43,031 nt of DNA, taken from positions 1-43,031 of the forward strand of contig JAGQQE010000011.1 in NCBI GenBank assembly GCA_020426345.1, written 5' to 3'. Below, piece after piece: positions 9,093 through 19,550 of this stretch. This DNA is from Planctomycetaceae bacterium (GTDB lineage: Bacteria; Planctomycetota; Planctomycetia; Planctomycetales; Planctomycetaceae). Made by a program: the position numbers and the translations under genes. The notes below the pieces were generated by a model, which was given only the letters and a program-made list of their open reading frames with translations, had not been told where the DNA came from and ran no database searches. The stretch's first letter is position 1. Each line of letters starts with the position of its first letter.

Positions 9093-12000
9093 AGATTCTC
9101 CGAATATCACTCCGCAATATTGCGTCGCTTGCCGGATTGCATACGGTTGACTTTACCTGCGATCCTCTGGCAAAGGCCGGCCTGTATTCCATCAGTGGTC
9201 CAACCGGCGCTGGCAAGAGCAGTCTTCTTGATGCCTTATGCCTGGCTCTTTATGAGAAGACGCCTCGTCTGAATCGAGTCGGTCGGCTGGAGCATCTGGA
9301 CAATGGCGAGAAACAGGATGACCCTCGGACATTGCTGCGGCGTGGCACGGCAGAAGGAATGGCCGAAGTTGCGTTCGTTGGAATTGACAACCAGCAATGG
9401 ACGGCCCGATGGAGCGTTCGCCGAGCCCATAACAAACCTGATGGGAACCTGCAGCAGTCAGAAATGACTTTGTTCAAAGGACACATCAGTCCCGGCGGAC
9501 AGGGACCCGTTGAATGCAGCGGCAAGAAAACAGAAGTCAACTCAGCCATTCAGAGCAAAATCGGGCTGACCTTCGATCAGTTCACCCGAGCGGTGCTGCT
9601 GGCCCAGAACGATTTCGCCACATTCCTCAAAGCCGATGACAAAGAACGGGCTGAAATTCTTCAGGCCCTGACCGGCACGGAACAATTCGAAGCGATTTCG
9701 AAAGCCGTCTTCGAGCGAACAAAAAAAGAGAAGGCTGAGCTGGATCGAGTGCGTGAAAGAATTCGCGACCATCAACCGATGGATGACGAACAACGCGAAG
9801 CCGCACAACGGGTTTACGCAGCAGCCAAAGAGCAGCATGCCGAACTGGATCAGCAACACCGACAACTGCAAACACAGCTGGACTGGTTCAAAGAGCATCA
9901 CGCCCGCGATCAACAGGTGCAAACGGCGAAAAAAGGCAAACAGATCGCCGAGCAGAAGCTGCATGAATCGACACAACGTCGGATTGACCTGAGCTTGACT
10001 CAACGTGTCCAGCGTGAGTGTCGGATGCTTCGGGCGAATCAGTTAGCCGCGAAGGAACAAATTCAGGTTGCCGAAAATTCCCACTCGAAAGCGGCACAAC
10101 GTCATTCGTACCTCGTCAAAGCTCTGGAGGAATACGGCAGGAAGTTCGACGAAACAAGCCGAAACCATGACCGATTACTGCAGCAACAAACAGATCTGCG
10201 GGCCAGCCTGCTTGAGGCACGCAAGCTGGACTCACTGCTGCAACCGGCAAAACGCCGGAAGCTGTCTGCCGAGGAACAGTTTACGGAAGCGGAGACTCAG
10301 CATGCGGCTGCTCAGCAAAAGCTAACGCAAGCCAATCAGATTGTTGAGAACCTTCAGGCTCGCATCGCCAGTCTGATCCAACAGCAGAGCAGTCTATCGG
10401 CATACGCCCCGTTCGCGCCGGAAATGAGCCTCTGGCTAATTCGACTTGATCAGGCCCGCGTAGCCCGCGAGGCTTTGTATCAGTCTGAACAGCAGTTGCG
10501 CCAGCTGCAGCAATCACTGGAACAGCTGCAGCGCGATCAACAGGCGGCCAAAGACTCCGAAGCGCCATTGCGCGAAAAGTGTCAACAGACGGAACTGGAT
10601 CTGGTAGCGGCAAAAGAAGCGGAAGCGGCCTTCGACCCCGATCAACTGGCAGACCATCGCCGACGCCTGATGCAAACGCAGTCAGTGCTGAACGAGTACC
10701 GTCGTTACTGGGAAGATCAACAGAGACTGCAGGGCGAACGAAACCGACTAACGACGGAAATTCAGCTGCTCGAGAAACAAAACCAGGCAGAGGAAGCCCA
10801 GCGCCTGAGATTTGCCCGGGTCGATCTTCCTCAGACCGAAATGATTCTGGAAAAGGAGCGGCGATCGATCGAACGCATGAGAGCGGCTGTCGACGACGCG
10901 GCCAAACGACTGCGATCAACACTTCAAAACAACGAACCCTGTCCCGTCTGTGGATCGCACGAGCACCCCTTCAGCACCCATGAACCTGACGTTGAATCTT
11001 CTGCGATTCGCGCTGCCGAAGAAGTCGTGTCTGAAACGGAAAAACGGCTGCGAAACTACCGGGCGAGCTGCAGTAAACTGGAAGCATCGATCGAACAGCG
11101 TTCTGGTCGCCTGAAGGAATACCACGATCAGATTCGCAGCACCACTGAAATGCTGCAGGCATTGACCTTTGAACACCTCGCCCACGATGCGGTTGTTCCA
11201 CTGTTGCAGGTTGAGGCATCGGATCGCGGTCCGACGATTCAAAGGCAGCTTGCGACCATCACGGACCAGATCAGAGCGGTTGAAACTCAGGACGTCGAAC
11301 TTCGCAAAGCTGTTCGGCACAGTCAGCACTGTGCGAAACAATTCGCGGAAGCCGAAAAGTCGGTCAGCAACCTGAGACAGCAGTTTGCGACACTCGAAAA
11401 ACAGTGCGAAGTGGCTCGCACCAGAGTCGAAAGTCAGCTGTCGGCTGTTCAGGATAACCGGCGAGTGGCTGAGAATTCGCGTCTGTCGCTGCAGCCGCTT
11501 CTGGACGTCGCAGATGAAGGTCATACAGCCTTCGAAACGGACGCCCGGTCACTTCGCATCAGCATTCATCAGCGGCTGGAAGACTGTCTGCAGACAAAAG
11601 AACAACTTCAAATAGCGGAGAAGGAACACGTCACGGCTCGGTCCAGTGTGTCTCTTCAGAGACAATCCTGTGAAAGCACAGAAGCCGTGCTTCAGAAATG
11701 CAGGACTGAACAGGCTCTCGCGACGGCCGAAGTCGAACAATTAACGAAGCAGCGACAGCAGTTGCTCGAAGGTCGCGACGCCGATGTCGTTGAAGCGGAC
11801 ATTTCGAATCGCATCCAGTCGATGGCTCAAGAGCTCGAGCAATTACGTCAGAAGAAGAACGCGGCCCAGAGTGAAGAGGTGGCCGCCCGGGCCGAACTCA
11901 ATTCCCGCGCGGAACAACTGCAAACGGCAGAGCAAACCCTGGAGAAGGCTGAAGAACAACTGCAGAGTTGGCTGACAGCATTCGCTGCTCAGGAGAATCG

Positions 12001-13147
12001 CTTACTGTCCATGTCGGAAATCGACATCATGCTGTCGCGGAGCAGCGAATGGATTCAGTCAGAACAGCAGTCTCTGGAGTCGATACAGGATATGTTCCGG
12101 TCTGCCGATGCGGGGCTGCAGGCAGCCATCCGGCAACTCAATGAACATTCACAGACTCGACCGTCGCAGGAATCTGAGCAGCAGCTTCGATCTGTTGCAG
12201 ACGATCTTCGGAAACAGGTGGAGGCTGCGATCGACCAGATGGCGAGTGCCAGGAGTATCCTGGATCAGGATGACAAGCTGAGAGAGCGATGCGAATCGCT
12301 TCACCAGGAACTCAGACAACTGGAAATGCGAGTTGACCCGTGGTTGCGACTGGATGAGTTCATTGGTTCCGCAGACGGGGCGAAGTTTCGCAAGATGGCC
12401 CAGCGCAGAACTCTGGAGATTCTGATTGGCTACGCGAACGCGCATCTGGAGCAACTGACCAGCCGCTATCGTCTGCAGTCGCTTGGTGCGTCACTGAATC
12501 TGGTGGTGGCTGACCGTGATATGGGTGATCAGCTGCGATCGATACTGTCGTTATCGGGTGGCGAATCGTTCCTGGTTTCGCTCGCTCTGGCGCTGGGGCT
12601 GGCATCGCTGACATCCAATCGCCTGCGAATCGAATCGTTGTTCATCGATGAAGGCTTCGGTAGTCTGGACCAGGAAACGCTGGCCATGGCCATGAATGCC
12701 CTGATGCATCTGGAATCTCAGGGTCGCAAGGTTGGTGTCATTTCCCATGTCACCGAAATGACTGATGCTATTCCGGTGCAGATCAGGGTTGTCAAAGGTC
12801 GCCATGGCGCTTCGAGGATTGTAGTGCCCGGATTCACCGAAGCCGCAACGGTTCGAGCCACCGACACCAGCGGGCGAGCATTCGTTGTGCGCACACTGTT
12901 TGACAATACGCCGGAAGGGATCGAGGAACATGCAGCAAGAATTGTGCAAATCCTGGAACAGAATCAGGCCTCCGGGAAAACGCGCACTTCGCTGAAATCG
13001 CTTCGTGCCGATCTTGGCTGCGATCACCGGACCTTTCGTTACGCGCAATCACTGCTGGGTTCGAAGGTCGCCGTGGAAGGTCGCAGCCTGAAACTGAATT
13101 CAGCATCCAGTGCAGATCCGGAGACGGTGGAATCGATCCGGGATTGA
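9089..13147 (+). CDS. sbcC: SbcCD ATPase subunit C (Rad50-type SMC protein)
   Basis: A 1,352-residue ATPase that partners SbcD. Walker A is GPTGAGKS (37-44). Long Gln/Glu/Arg-rich coiled-coil arms flank a zinc hook with CPVC at 618-621. The ABC signature LSGGES is at 1155-1160 and Walker B LFIDEGFGSLD at 1184-1194, followed by the H-loop region GVISHV. Family members normally end soon after this. Here about 105 further residues (roughly 1246-1352) follow, including a helix-rich segment (ARIVQILEQ ... KTRTSLKSLRADLG) that resembles a winged-helix layout. It overlaps sbcD by 4 nt. Confidence 0.96.
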   Translation: MKILRISLRNIASLAGLHTVDFTCDPLAKAGLYSISGPTGAGKSSLLDALCLALYEKTPRLNRVGRLEHLDNGEKQDDPRTLLRRGTAEGMAEVAFVGIDNQQWTARWSVRRAHNKPDGNLQQSEMTLFKGHISPGGQGPVECSGKKTEVNSAIQSKIGLTFDQFTRAVLLAQNDFATFLKADDKERAEILQALTGTEQFEAISKAVFERTKKEKAELDRVRERIRDHQPMDDEQREAAQRVYAAAKEQHAELDQQHRQLQTQLDWFKEHHARDQQVQTAKKGKQIAEQKLHESTQRRIDLSLTQRVQRECRMLRANQLAAKEQIQVAENSHSKAAQRHSYLVKALEEYGRKFDETSRNHDRLLQQQTDLRASLLEARKLDSLLQPAKRRKLSAEEQFTEAETQHAAAQQKLTQANQIVENLQARIASLIQQQSSLSAYAPFAPEMSLWLIRLDQARVAREALYQSEQQLRQLQQSLEQLQRDQQAAKDSEAPLREKCQQTELDLVAAKEAEAAFDPDQLADHRRRLMQTQSVLNEYRRYWEDQQRLQGERNRLTTEIQLLEKQNQAEEAQRLRFARVDLPQTEMILEKERRSIERMRAAVDDAAKRLRSTLQNNEPCPVCGSHEHPFSTHEPDVESSAIRAAEEVVSETEKRLRNYRASCSKLEASIEQRSGRLKEYHDQIRSTTEMLQALTFEHLAHDAVVPLLQVEASDRGPTIQRQLATITDQIRAVETQDVELRKAVRHSQHCAKQFAEAEKSVSNLRQQFATLEKQCEVARTRVESQLSAVQDNRRVAENSRLSLQPLLDVADEGHTAFETDARSLRISIHQRLEDCLQTKEQLQIAEKEHVTARSSVSLQRQSCESTEAVLQKCRTEQALATAEVEQLTKQRQQLLEGRDADVVEADISNRIQSMAQELEQLRQKKNAAQSEEVAARAELNSRAEQLQTAEQTLEKAEEQLQSWLTAFAAQENRLLSMSEIDIMLSRSSEWIQSEQQSLESIQDMFRSADAGLQAAIRQLNEHSQTRPSQESEQQLRSVADDLRKQVEAAIDQMASARSILDQDDKLRERCESLHQELRQLEMRVDPWLRLDEFIGSADGAKFRKMAQRRTLEILIGYANAHLEQLTSRYRLQSLGASLNLVVADRDMGDQLRSILSLSGGESFLVSLALALGLASLTSNRLRIESLFIDEGFGSLDQETLAMAMNALMHLESQGRKVGVISHVTEMTDAIPVQIRVVKGRHGASRIVVPGFTEAATVRATDTSGRAFVVRTLFDNTPEGIEEHAARIVQILEQNQASGKTRTSLKSLRADLGCDHRTFRYAQSLLGSKVAVEGRSLKLNSASSADPETVESIRD

Positions 13148-13300
13148 GGCCTCAGCGATTTTCAGCTCCGGATTGATTCTGACTGCATGACAAACCCAAC
13201 CGGATTGCGGTCGTCAGTTTCAGAGATCGGTGGTTAGAATTCCTGTTTGTACAATGAGAATGAGGCCAGACCTCATCTGGCAGGAGTGCAGGAGGACCCC

Positions 13301-16300
13301 ATGGGATACGACCACGGAAATCACAGGAAAGACTTTGCGAAGGCATCACGCTTTCCGTGGTCCTGTGTAATGATGTTTTCTGCCGTTGTTTGTTGTCTCG
13401 TTTCGGAAACCTGCGGGCAGGCTGTCCCTCCGTCACAATTGACCAATGCTCTGGATGCTTCCGGAGAACTCCTGACAGACAGACGAACAGCACAGGCCTT
13501 TGAATTGCTCTGCGAACACGTCCGGGAAAAGGATGTTCGAGCGGCTATCGGCCAGATGCTGCTGCTGTCCCAGCTGGAACCCGGTCTGCTGGTCCCCATT
13601 AACAGTGATGGAAAGAAGACTTCTGAGCCCCGAACATGGCAGCCGTTGTTTCGCGGGGTCTTTGACGAAATCCACAGGCTGCCGGAATCCGCGCTGAAAG
13701 CCCTTCAGAAACAGGATGAACAACTGGCTCATCTGGAACTGCAGAAAATGGTCCGGGGCAACCCTGCCAGCCTGGTCTCCATCATCCTCAGGTATCCTGC
13801 GACGGAAGCTGCTTACCAGTCTCATTTGTTGATCGCACAACAGCATCTTGATCGTGGACGCCGAAAACCCGCTGAATTCTGGCTCCGGCCACTGCTGGCC
13901 GAGGGAATCCCGTTGAAGTGGCAAAGCGCTTCGAAACGGATCCTTCAGCGAATAGCCCCTGATTCGGAGCGGATCGCTTCGACGAACGAACGAGCTGCAA
14001 ATCGACCTGAAGCCACTGATTCCCTTCGAACGGTCAGGAGTAACGACATCAGTGCAGAGTCTGCCAATGGAAAGCAGGATTCCCCTGAATCAGCGCACGT
14101 TACTGCAACGGACGTTTCCACGGCGGATTTCTCGGGCACTCAGTGGCTGGCGGGTTTGCATCGTTCCTCTTTAATCCAGCGAATGACAGAGATGTATCAG
14201 TCTCATGCCGCAGATGACGGCGCTCTGCTGACATCGAACTGGATGCCGGCAATTGATGACCAGAATGTCTACGTCCGGAACCTGACCGGAGTCAGGGCCA
14301 TCGCGTTGAATGCGGGTGACGTGCGGTGGTCCTGGACTGCACCGTCCCTCAACCTGGCAGAGACGATCGAGAGTGAACTGGCGACCCGGCTATCCCGGCT
14401 TAGCAGTTCTTTAAGATTAAATTCCAGTGACTTTAGCCAGACTGAGCAGACTTTGTTTGCCCATCACCTGTATCGAGATGGAATTTTCGGTCGGCTGACA
14501 GTGGACCAGAACCATGTCTACCTGATTCACAACGAGCCCGTAAAGAACACATCCAGCGGGACAAGACCCCCTGTTGCAATGCCAGGTTCCGCGAATCGAA
14601 TCTCTTCGATATCGAGGCTGATTGCTCTGGAGAAAACGACTGGCCGGCGAATCTGGTCTGTGGGCGGTGAAGCCGTGGAAGAGCAATTCGGCAATGAGCT
14701 GACAGAGGCAAGGATCACTGGTCCGCCCGCATCAGATGATCGTTTTCTTTACGCACTGGCGGAACAGGCGGAGTCGATTTCTCTCACCTGTCTGGATGCT
14801 GAATCTGGTCAGGTGCGATGGAAGAAGCCGCTTTGCTTTGTCGGGCCGGAACATCAAAACGATCAGGCTCGTAACCTGACGCCATTCACACCTCTGATCG
14901 ATGACGGCATCATTTATTCCGATACCGGAACGGACTGGTTAATGGCCGTTGATTCTCTGACAGAGTCAATTCTCTGGGCGACGCATCCTCCGGTCAGAAC
15001 ATCTGACGAGACGACCATCATTCGAAACCGGGGTCGAATATGGCAACCACCCCGGCCGCTGAAGTCCGTATGGTCAGCGCAGCCACTGCTGCTGGAGAAC
15101 GATTTACTGTTCCAGACAGACCCTGAAAGCCACAGGATTCGCGCCATTGACTGCCAAACGGGTGAGGTTGTCCGGGAGTTTGACGGATCCGAATACCGGG
15201 GCGTCATCTACGCCGATGCTTCGAGGATCGTGTTCTGGGGTTCATCCGGGCTACAGGCGGTTGACTCCGTTACCGGGAACAAGATCTGGAAATGCGTAGT
15301 TGGCAACCCCGGAACACAGGAGCAGGCGAGTGGAAACGCGAATGATGATAACAATCCTCTGGGAGCCATCCTGAAACTCTTTTACAAGAATGCATCGCCA
15401 TCGCAGGATACATCCCCGGCTGAGATACCAGGGGAAAAGACTTTATTGAATGTTGCCGCAGGCCGCGGAACCGTTCGCGACAACGTTTTGTATGTTTCAT
15501 TGACTGACGGAACAGTCGCTGCAGTGTCCATGACAGACGGATCCCTGATGAAAAGAATCTCCGCTTCGATTGAGCACCCGGGGGATCTGATCAGCAGTGG
15601 CTCCAGCATGCTGGTGTTCAATCCTGGATGGATTGCTCAGCTGGGCTCTCGTTCGATAGAACCGAACGTTATTCCGGTGGCACGAAGAGCCGAACAACTC
15701 ATCAGGGAGCATCAGTTCACCGCCGCTCTCAGCCTGCTCGATGCGGTTGAGCCGTCAGTAATCTCCCATGCCGAACTTCGACAGCTGCAGGTCGACGCGC
15801 TTACGAAGCTTGCAGTAGAACTACTGTCTGAACCCCGAGAACCGAATGAGGAGAATTCGGATCGCCTGCGAAGCGTCCTGGATCGGGCGGACGCAGTGAC
15901 GATGTCCCAGACCAGTCGCGCGAAGCTGCTGCAACTTCGAGTCTTGCATGCGTCACAGGTGAACGATCCCGATCACCTCATTCAGGTTGTCAGGGAGGCA
16001 ATGGATTCCGTCAGTTCGGCGGGTCCGATTCCTGTTGAAGCTGATCCTTTGGATGCATTTCGATCCGTTGATATTTCCATGGATGGCGGGCGGTCATCGA
16101 CAGTGACTGCTGCCGCCGGGAGAACTCCGGACCCGCTTAAACATTTTCAGGACCTGAATTACTGGCTGCTGCGTCAGGTCACGGCGCAATTCGCATCGCC
16201 CGACACACATCAGTCGCCGACTCTGCTGCGTTTTATCGAATCGCTTTCGGATGAGATGCTGGTTTTGATTGATCATCCGGCAGTCTGTGAAGAAGCGATG

Positions 16301-18043
16301 AAACGAAGTGACGCTCGCACAGATGCGGGCTTGTTTGATGACAGGCTTGCCCAGCTTCTTTCCCTTGCCGCACAGTCCGATGATCTGCGTTCGAGAGTCA
16401 TTCGGCGACTTCTTGAATGGCGAGACAACGCCGATGATCAGGACATTCGATACCTGCTGACCGGGTTTATAGAAGAGCAAGCTGTGAAGTTGCCTGTGTC
16501 TTCCATTGCCGATCCGGGATCGCAACTGCATGAGATTCGCGTCGAGCGGGAAGAATGGGATCGGCTTTCGCGAGCTCAACTGTCGACGTGGCCGGACGAT
16601 CAGCTCATCGGAATTCCTGTGCTTTCAAATGTCTATCGGTCTCCCGATACGCCTGTGCGAGTACTGGATGTCAATGACATTTATCTCAGCCGGTACATCT
16701 GGAATTACAACAGCGTTGCAGACCGGGTTTGTGGTCATGCCGCCCCGGCCATTCCCCCGGGCACAGATGCGGTTCCCTGTCTACTGCCTCTCACGCTGGA
16801 CACTTCGCGTCCCTACGGCGAATCCAGCGGAACGTTGCTCCGTTATGGAACTGTCGTGCTTGGACATTCGTTGCGAACGGTGTCTGCGGTATCTGCAATC
16901 AGCCGACGACCGCTGTGGTCGCGAAGCACCAGTGATCTTCGCTACGGTCGGGAGCCGGCCGCGATGCCTTTCGTGGACATTACCATCTATCAGCGGTCTG
17001 TCCTGGGCATCACGTCAGCCGGCTCGATCACCATCTGCGGTGGCTCCGATCGCTTTATCTGTCTTCAGGATGAAGGCCGGATTGAGATCATTGATCTCAG
17101 CACCGGCACGACGCGCTGGGCACTTCGGGGAGCCATGAAAGAGTATTACGCAACCGCAACTTCGGAAGCAGTGGTTCTTCTGAATACAAGAACGCGCGTG
17201 GTGGAATGCCGCAGGCTTTCTGATGGCACCCTGATCGAAGGAAGCCCCCTGACGTCAGATGATGCCATCTCCAGCCTGACGGCCGCAGGACGAGACCTGA
17301 TTGTGCTGAGACCAGAGCGGGTGAAGAAGAACCCGCGAGTGATGGAATGGATCAATCCAGCCAATGGCTTTGTAAGCCGCCGGATCGAACTGCCCGACGT
17401 CACAAGTTTTCAGGTCCTCGACGCAGACACTTTACTGGCGTATTCACCATTGAAGTTCAGCCTGATTGACCTTTCGAATGGTCGGGTTTCCACATTTGAT
17501 CTACCGGAAGAACTGAGAAATGCGGAATCCGGAGGAACTGACAATGCGATCCGAAGTTCATTGACTCCACGACCAGGACTGTTTGCCCGCGCAGATTTAC
17601 TGAATGTTTATCTGACGATTATCGGCCCCAAACGTCGCGTGGACCCGATGCAACGAGTGGGGATGCGTTCGACTCCACTGGGCGATGCGTTGTTTGCATT
17701 TGATCGAACCACTGGTGAACTGCGCTGGCGGCTGGAAACAGAGGACATGACAACCGCAACATTCGAAGAGGCTTCGTCGCCCGTACTGATGATCATCCAG
17801 CTTGAAGAATCCAACGCCCGCAATGCGGCCGGCTTTCTCGGGCGGCCAACCGGCTGGTTGCTGCAATGCACAGGTATTCTGAAAAATTCCGGAAAGACGG
17901 TTTGCAGACAATCCATGAGTTACCGTATTCCGATGCAGTCAATGCGACTGGAAGTGCAAAAAGGCCAGATGCTGGACTTCAGCGCGTTTGGCAACAGAAT
18001 TCGGTTTCGTCCCGCAGATATCAACACGGTCACTGCCAACTGA
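13301..18043 (+). CDS. Large secreted PQQ-type beta-propeller protein
   Basis: A 1,580-residue exported protein. The ATG at 13301 is preferred because GGAGG lies 6 nt upstream; the open frame reaches a TTG at 13247 without such a site. A signal segment (CVMMFSAVVCCLVSETCGQA) follows a charged N-terminus. Repeated blades of PQQ/quinoprotein type are visible on both sides of a helical middle part: GRRIWSVGGE, SGQVRWKKP, ESILWATHP, GNKIWKCVVG in the first half, and RRPLWSRS, TGTTRWALRG, TGELRWRLE in the second. The helical part may be TPR-like. No catalytic residues or PQQ-binding Trp-docking motifs can be assigned, so a scaffold or outer-envelope assembly role is as likely as an enzyme. Confidence 0.82.
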   Translation: MGYDHGNHRKDFAKASRFPWSCVMMFSAVVCCLVSETCGQAVPPSQLTNALDASGELLTDRRTAQAFELLCEHVREKDVRAAIGQMLLLSQLEPGLLVPINSDGKKTSEPRTWQPLFRGVFDEIHRLPESALKALQKQDEQLAHLELQKMVRGNPASLVSIILRYPATEAAYQSHLLIAQQHLDRGRRKPAEFWLRPLLAEGIPLKWQSASKRILQRIAPDSERIASTNERAANRPEATDSLRTVRSNDISAESANGKQDSPESAHVTATDVSTADFSGTQWLAGLHRSSLIQRMTEMYQSHAADDGALLTSNWMPAIDDQNVYVRNLTGVRAIALNAGDVRWSWTAPSLNLAETIESELATRLSRLSSSLRLNSSDFSQTEQTLFAHHLYRDGIFGRLTVDQNHVYLIHNEPVKNTSSGTRPPVAMPGSANRISSISRLIALEKTTGRRIWSVGGEAVEEQFGNELTEARITGPPASDDRFLYALAEQAESISLTCLDAESGQVRWKKPLCFVGPEHQNDQARNLTPFTPLIDDGIIYSDTGTDWLMAVDSLTESILWATHPPVRTSDETTIIRNRGRIWQPPRPLKSVWSAQPLLLENDLLFQTDPESHRIRAIDCQTGEVVREFDGSEYRGVIYADASRIVFWGSSGLQAVDSVTGNKIWKCVVGNPGTQEQASGNANDDNNPLGAILKLFYKNASPSQDTSPAEIPGEKTLLNVAAGRGTVRDNVLYVSLTDGTVAAVSMTDGSLMKRISASIEHPGDLISSGSSMLVFNPGWIAQLGSRSIEPNVIPVARRAEQLIREHQFTAALSLLDAVEPSVISHAELRQLQVDALTKLAVELLSEPREPNEENSDRLRSVLDRADAVTMSQTSRAKLLQLRVLHASQVNDPDHLIQVVREAMDSVSSAGPIPVEADPLDAFRSVDISMDGGRSSTVTAAAGRTPDPLKHFQDLNYWLLRQVTAQFASPDTHQSPTLLRFIESLSDEMLVLIDHPAVCEEAMKRSDARTDAGLFDDRLAQLLSLAAQSDDLRSRVIRRLLEWRDNADDQDIRYLLTGFIEEQAVKLPVSSIADPGSQLHEIRVEREEWDRLSRAQLSTWPDDQLIGIPVLSNVYRSPDTPVRVLDVNDIYLSRYIWNYNSVADRVCGHAAPAIPPGTDAVPCLLPLTLDTSRPYGESSGTLLRYGTVVLGHSLRTVSAVSAISRRPLWSRSTSDLRYGREPAAMPFVDITIYQRSVLGITSAGSITICGGSDRFICLQDEGRIEIIDLSTGTTRWALRGAMKEYYATATSEAVVLLNTRTRVVECRRLSDGTLIEGSPLTSDDAISSLTAAGRDLIVLRPERVKKNPRVMEWINPANGFVSRRIELPDVTSFQVLDADTLLAYSPLKFSLIDLSNGRVSTFDLPEELRNAESGGTDNAIRSSLTPRPGLFARADLLNVYLTIIGPKRRVDPMQRVGMRSTPLGDALFAFDRTTGELRWRLETEDMTTATFEEASSPVLMIIQLEESNARNAAGFLGRPTGWLLQCTGILKNSGKTVCRQSMSYRIPMQSMRLEVQKGQMLDFSAFGNRIRFRPADINTVTAN

Positions 18044-18119
18044 TTCTGAACGATCTGATCCATGATCGAGGACCATTTGTCAGAGTCCTGATTCACCGTT
18101 CTCTTGACGGAAACTCCCA

Positions 18120-19397
18120 TTGCTGCCAGCCTCATTAATTGCCGCGAAGCGCGATAAACACGAGTTGTCAGATCGAGAGATCGCTTTCTTTGTTCAGGGA
18201 TTTGCAGGAGGTGACATCCCCGACTACCAGATGTCAGCGATGGCGATGGCCATCTACCTGAACGGTATGACGGACCTTGAAACGGCGACTCTGACACTCG
18301 AGATGCTGAACACAGGCACGCGTCTTCAGTGGCCCGATGATGGGATACCGCGGGGGGATAAGCACTCAACGGGTGGCATCGGAGACAAGACGTCGATCAT
18401 CCTTGCCCCACTGCTGGCCGAATGTGGTGTGCAGATACCAATGCTGTCCGGCCGCGGTCTTGGACCAACAGGCGGAACGCTCGACAAGCTGGAAGCCATA
18501 CCGGGCTTTCGCACTCATCTGACGCTGGACGAGATAACTCAGATTACGCAGGAGGTCGGCTGCGTCATCACAGGCGCCTCTGCAGAACTCGCACCGGCAG
18601 ACCGCAGGCTCTACGCACTCCGAGATGTCACGGCCACAGTTCCTTCGATTCCGCTCATCACGGCGAGCATCATGAGCAAGAAGCTTGCGGAATCGACCGA
18701 CGCTTTGGTACTGGATGTAAAATTTGGTACGGGTGCGTTCATGAAGACTCAGGAACAAGCCTCTCAACTTGCCAGGTCACTGGTTGAAACGGGCCATCGT
18801 ATGGGTGTTCGGACTACAGCTCTCCTGACGGATATGAATCAGCCTTTGGGACGCATGTGTGGTAACGCTGTTGAAGTCATGGAATGTCTCGAGGTTCTGC
18901 GGAATAAGGGTCCCCAGGATACACGGGAACTGTCGATTCGGCTTGGAATCGAGCTGCTTATCGATACAGGCATCGCTAAGGATGAAGCTGAGGCTCGCAG
19001 CAGGCTGGAAGCCCGGCTGGCCGACGGATCGGCTCTGAAAAAGTATTGCCAGATGGTCGTTGCACAGGGAGGCAACCCGGATGTCATTCTGAGTGTCGCC
19101 CCGGCGTCCGATGTTGTTAGCCAACGTGACGGCGTCGTTTCTGAGATCGATGCAGAAAAACTTGGTCTGGCCATCATCGCGATGGGTGGCGGCCGAAAGA
19201 AAATGGGCGATGCAATCGACCACTCCGTGGGACTTGAGATGCTGGTCCGAATCGGTGATCCTGTTTCAGTAGATCAACCTTTGGTACGTTTGTTTTCCAC
19301 AGAACCCGGTCGTGTTCACGATCAGGTCTTATCCGCAATCACCATCACCGACGTTGCCAAACCGATTCCCCTGATTATCGAACGTATTGCACGTTAG
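18120..19397 (+). CDS. Pyrimidine-nucleoside (thymidine) phosphorylase
   Basis: A 425-residue enzyme that splits thymidine or uridine with phosphate to give the free base and (deoxy)ribose-1-phosphate in nucleoside salvage. Visible marks are the phosphate site KHSTGGIGDKTS, the family signature SGRGLGPTGGTLDKLEAIPGF, and a C-terminal barrel-sandwich segment (VRIGDPVSVDQPLVRL). Length matches DeoA/Pdp enzymes. The start is a TTG at 18120; an in-frame stop lies at 18105 and no ATG or GTG fits the family N-terminus. Thymidine versus broader pyrimidine specificity cannot be separated here. Confidence 0.93.
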   Translation: MLPASLIAAKRDKHELSDREIAFFVQGFAGGDIPDYQMSAMAMAIYLNGMTDLETATLTLEMLNTGTRLQWPDDGIPRGDKHSTGGIGDKTSIILAPLLAECGVQIPMLSGRGLGPTGGTLDKLEAIPGFRTHLTLDEITQITQEVGCVITGASAELAPADRRLYALRDVTATVPSIPLITASIMSKKLAESTDALVLDVKFGTGAFMKTQEQASQLARSLVETGHRMGVRTTALLTDMNQPLGRMCGNAVEVMECLEVLRNKGPQDTRELSIRLGIELLIDTGIAKDEAEARSRLEARLADGSALKKYCQMVVAQGGNPDVILSVAPASDVVSQRDGVVSEIDAEKLGLAIIAMGGGRKKMGDAIDHSVGLEMLVRIGDPVSVDQPLVRLFSTEPGRVHDQVLSAITITDVAKPIPLIIERIAR

Positions 19398-19550
19398 TGG
19401 GTTGTTTCGCTGTTTCGTATCATCCTGATCAGTGGCTTCGTTTGCAGGCAAATCCGCAGGAATTCGAACCAGCCCGCAGACAGCTTATCACGAAGCACCC
19501 GCCTGTTCTGTCCCGATTCTTCAAGCAATCCACAGCAAAGCAGAGACATC

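Noticed and set aside
10281-10922. 213-codon antisense frame inside sbcC
   Set aside because: It is a shadow of the Gln/Glu/Arg-rich coiled-coil coding sequence on the plus strand.
13145-13154. Palindrome TGAGGCCTCA at the sbcC stop codon
   Set aside because: It has no loop and no T-run, so it is not a terminator; a 10-bp palindrome is expected by chance in a window of this size.
19455-19480. TTCGAAT on the minus strand resembling a tRNA T-loop
   Set aside because: The flanking bases do not form a T-stem and no anticodon or acceptor stem can be drawn around it.
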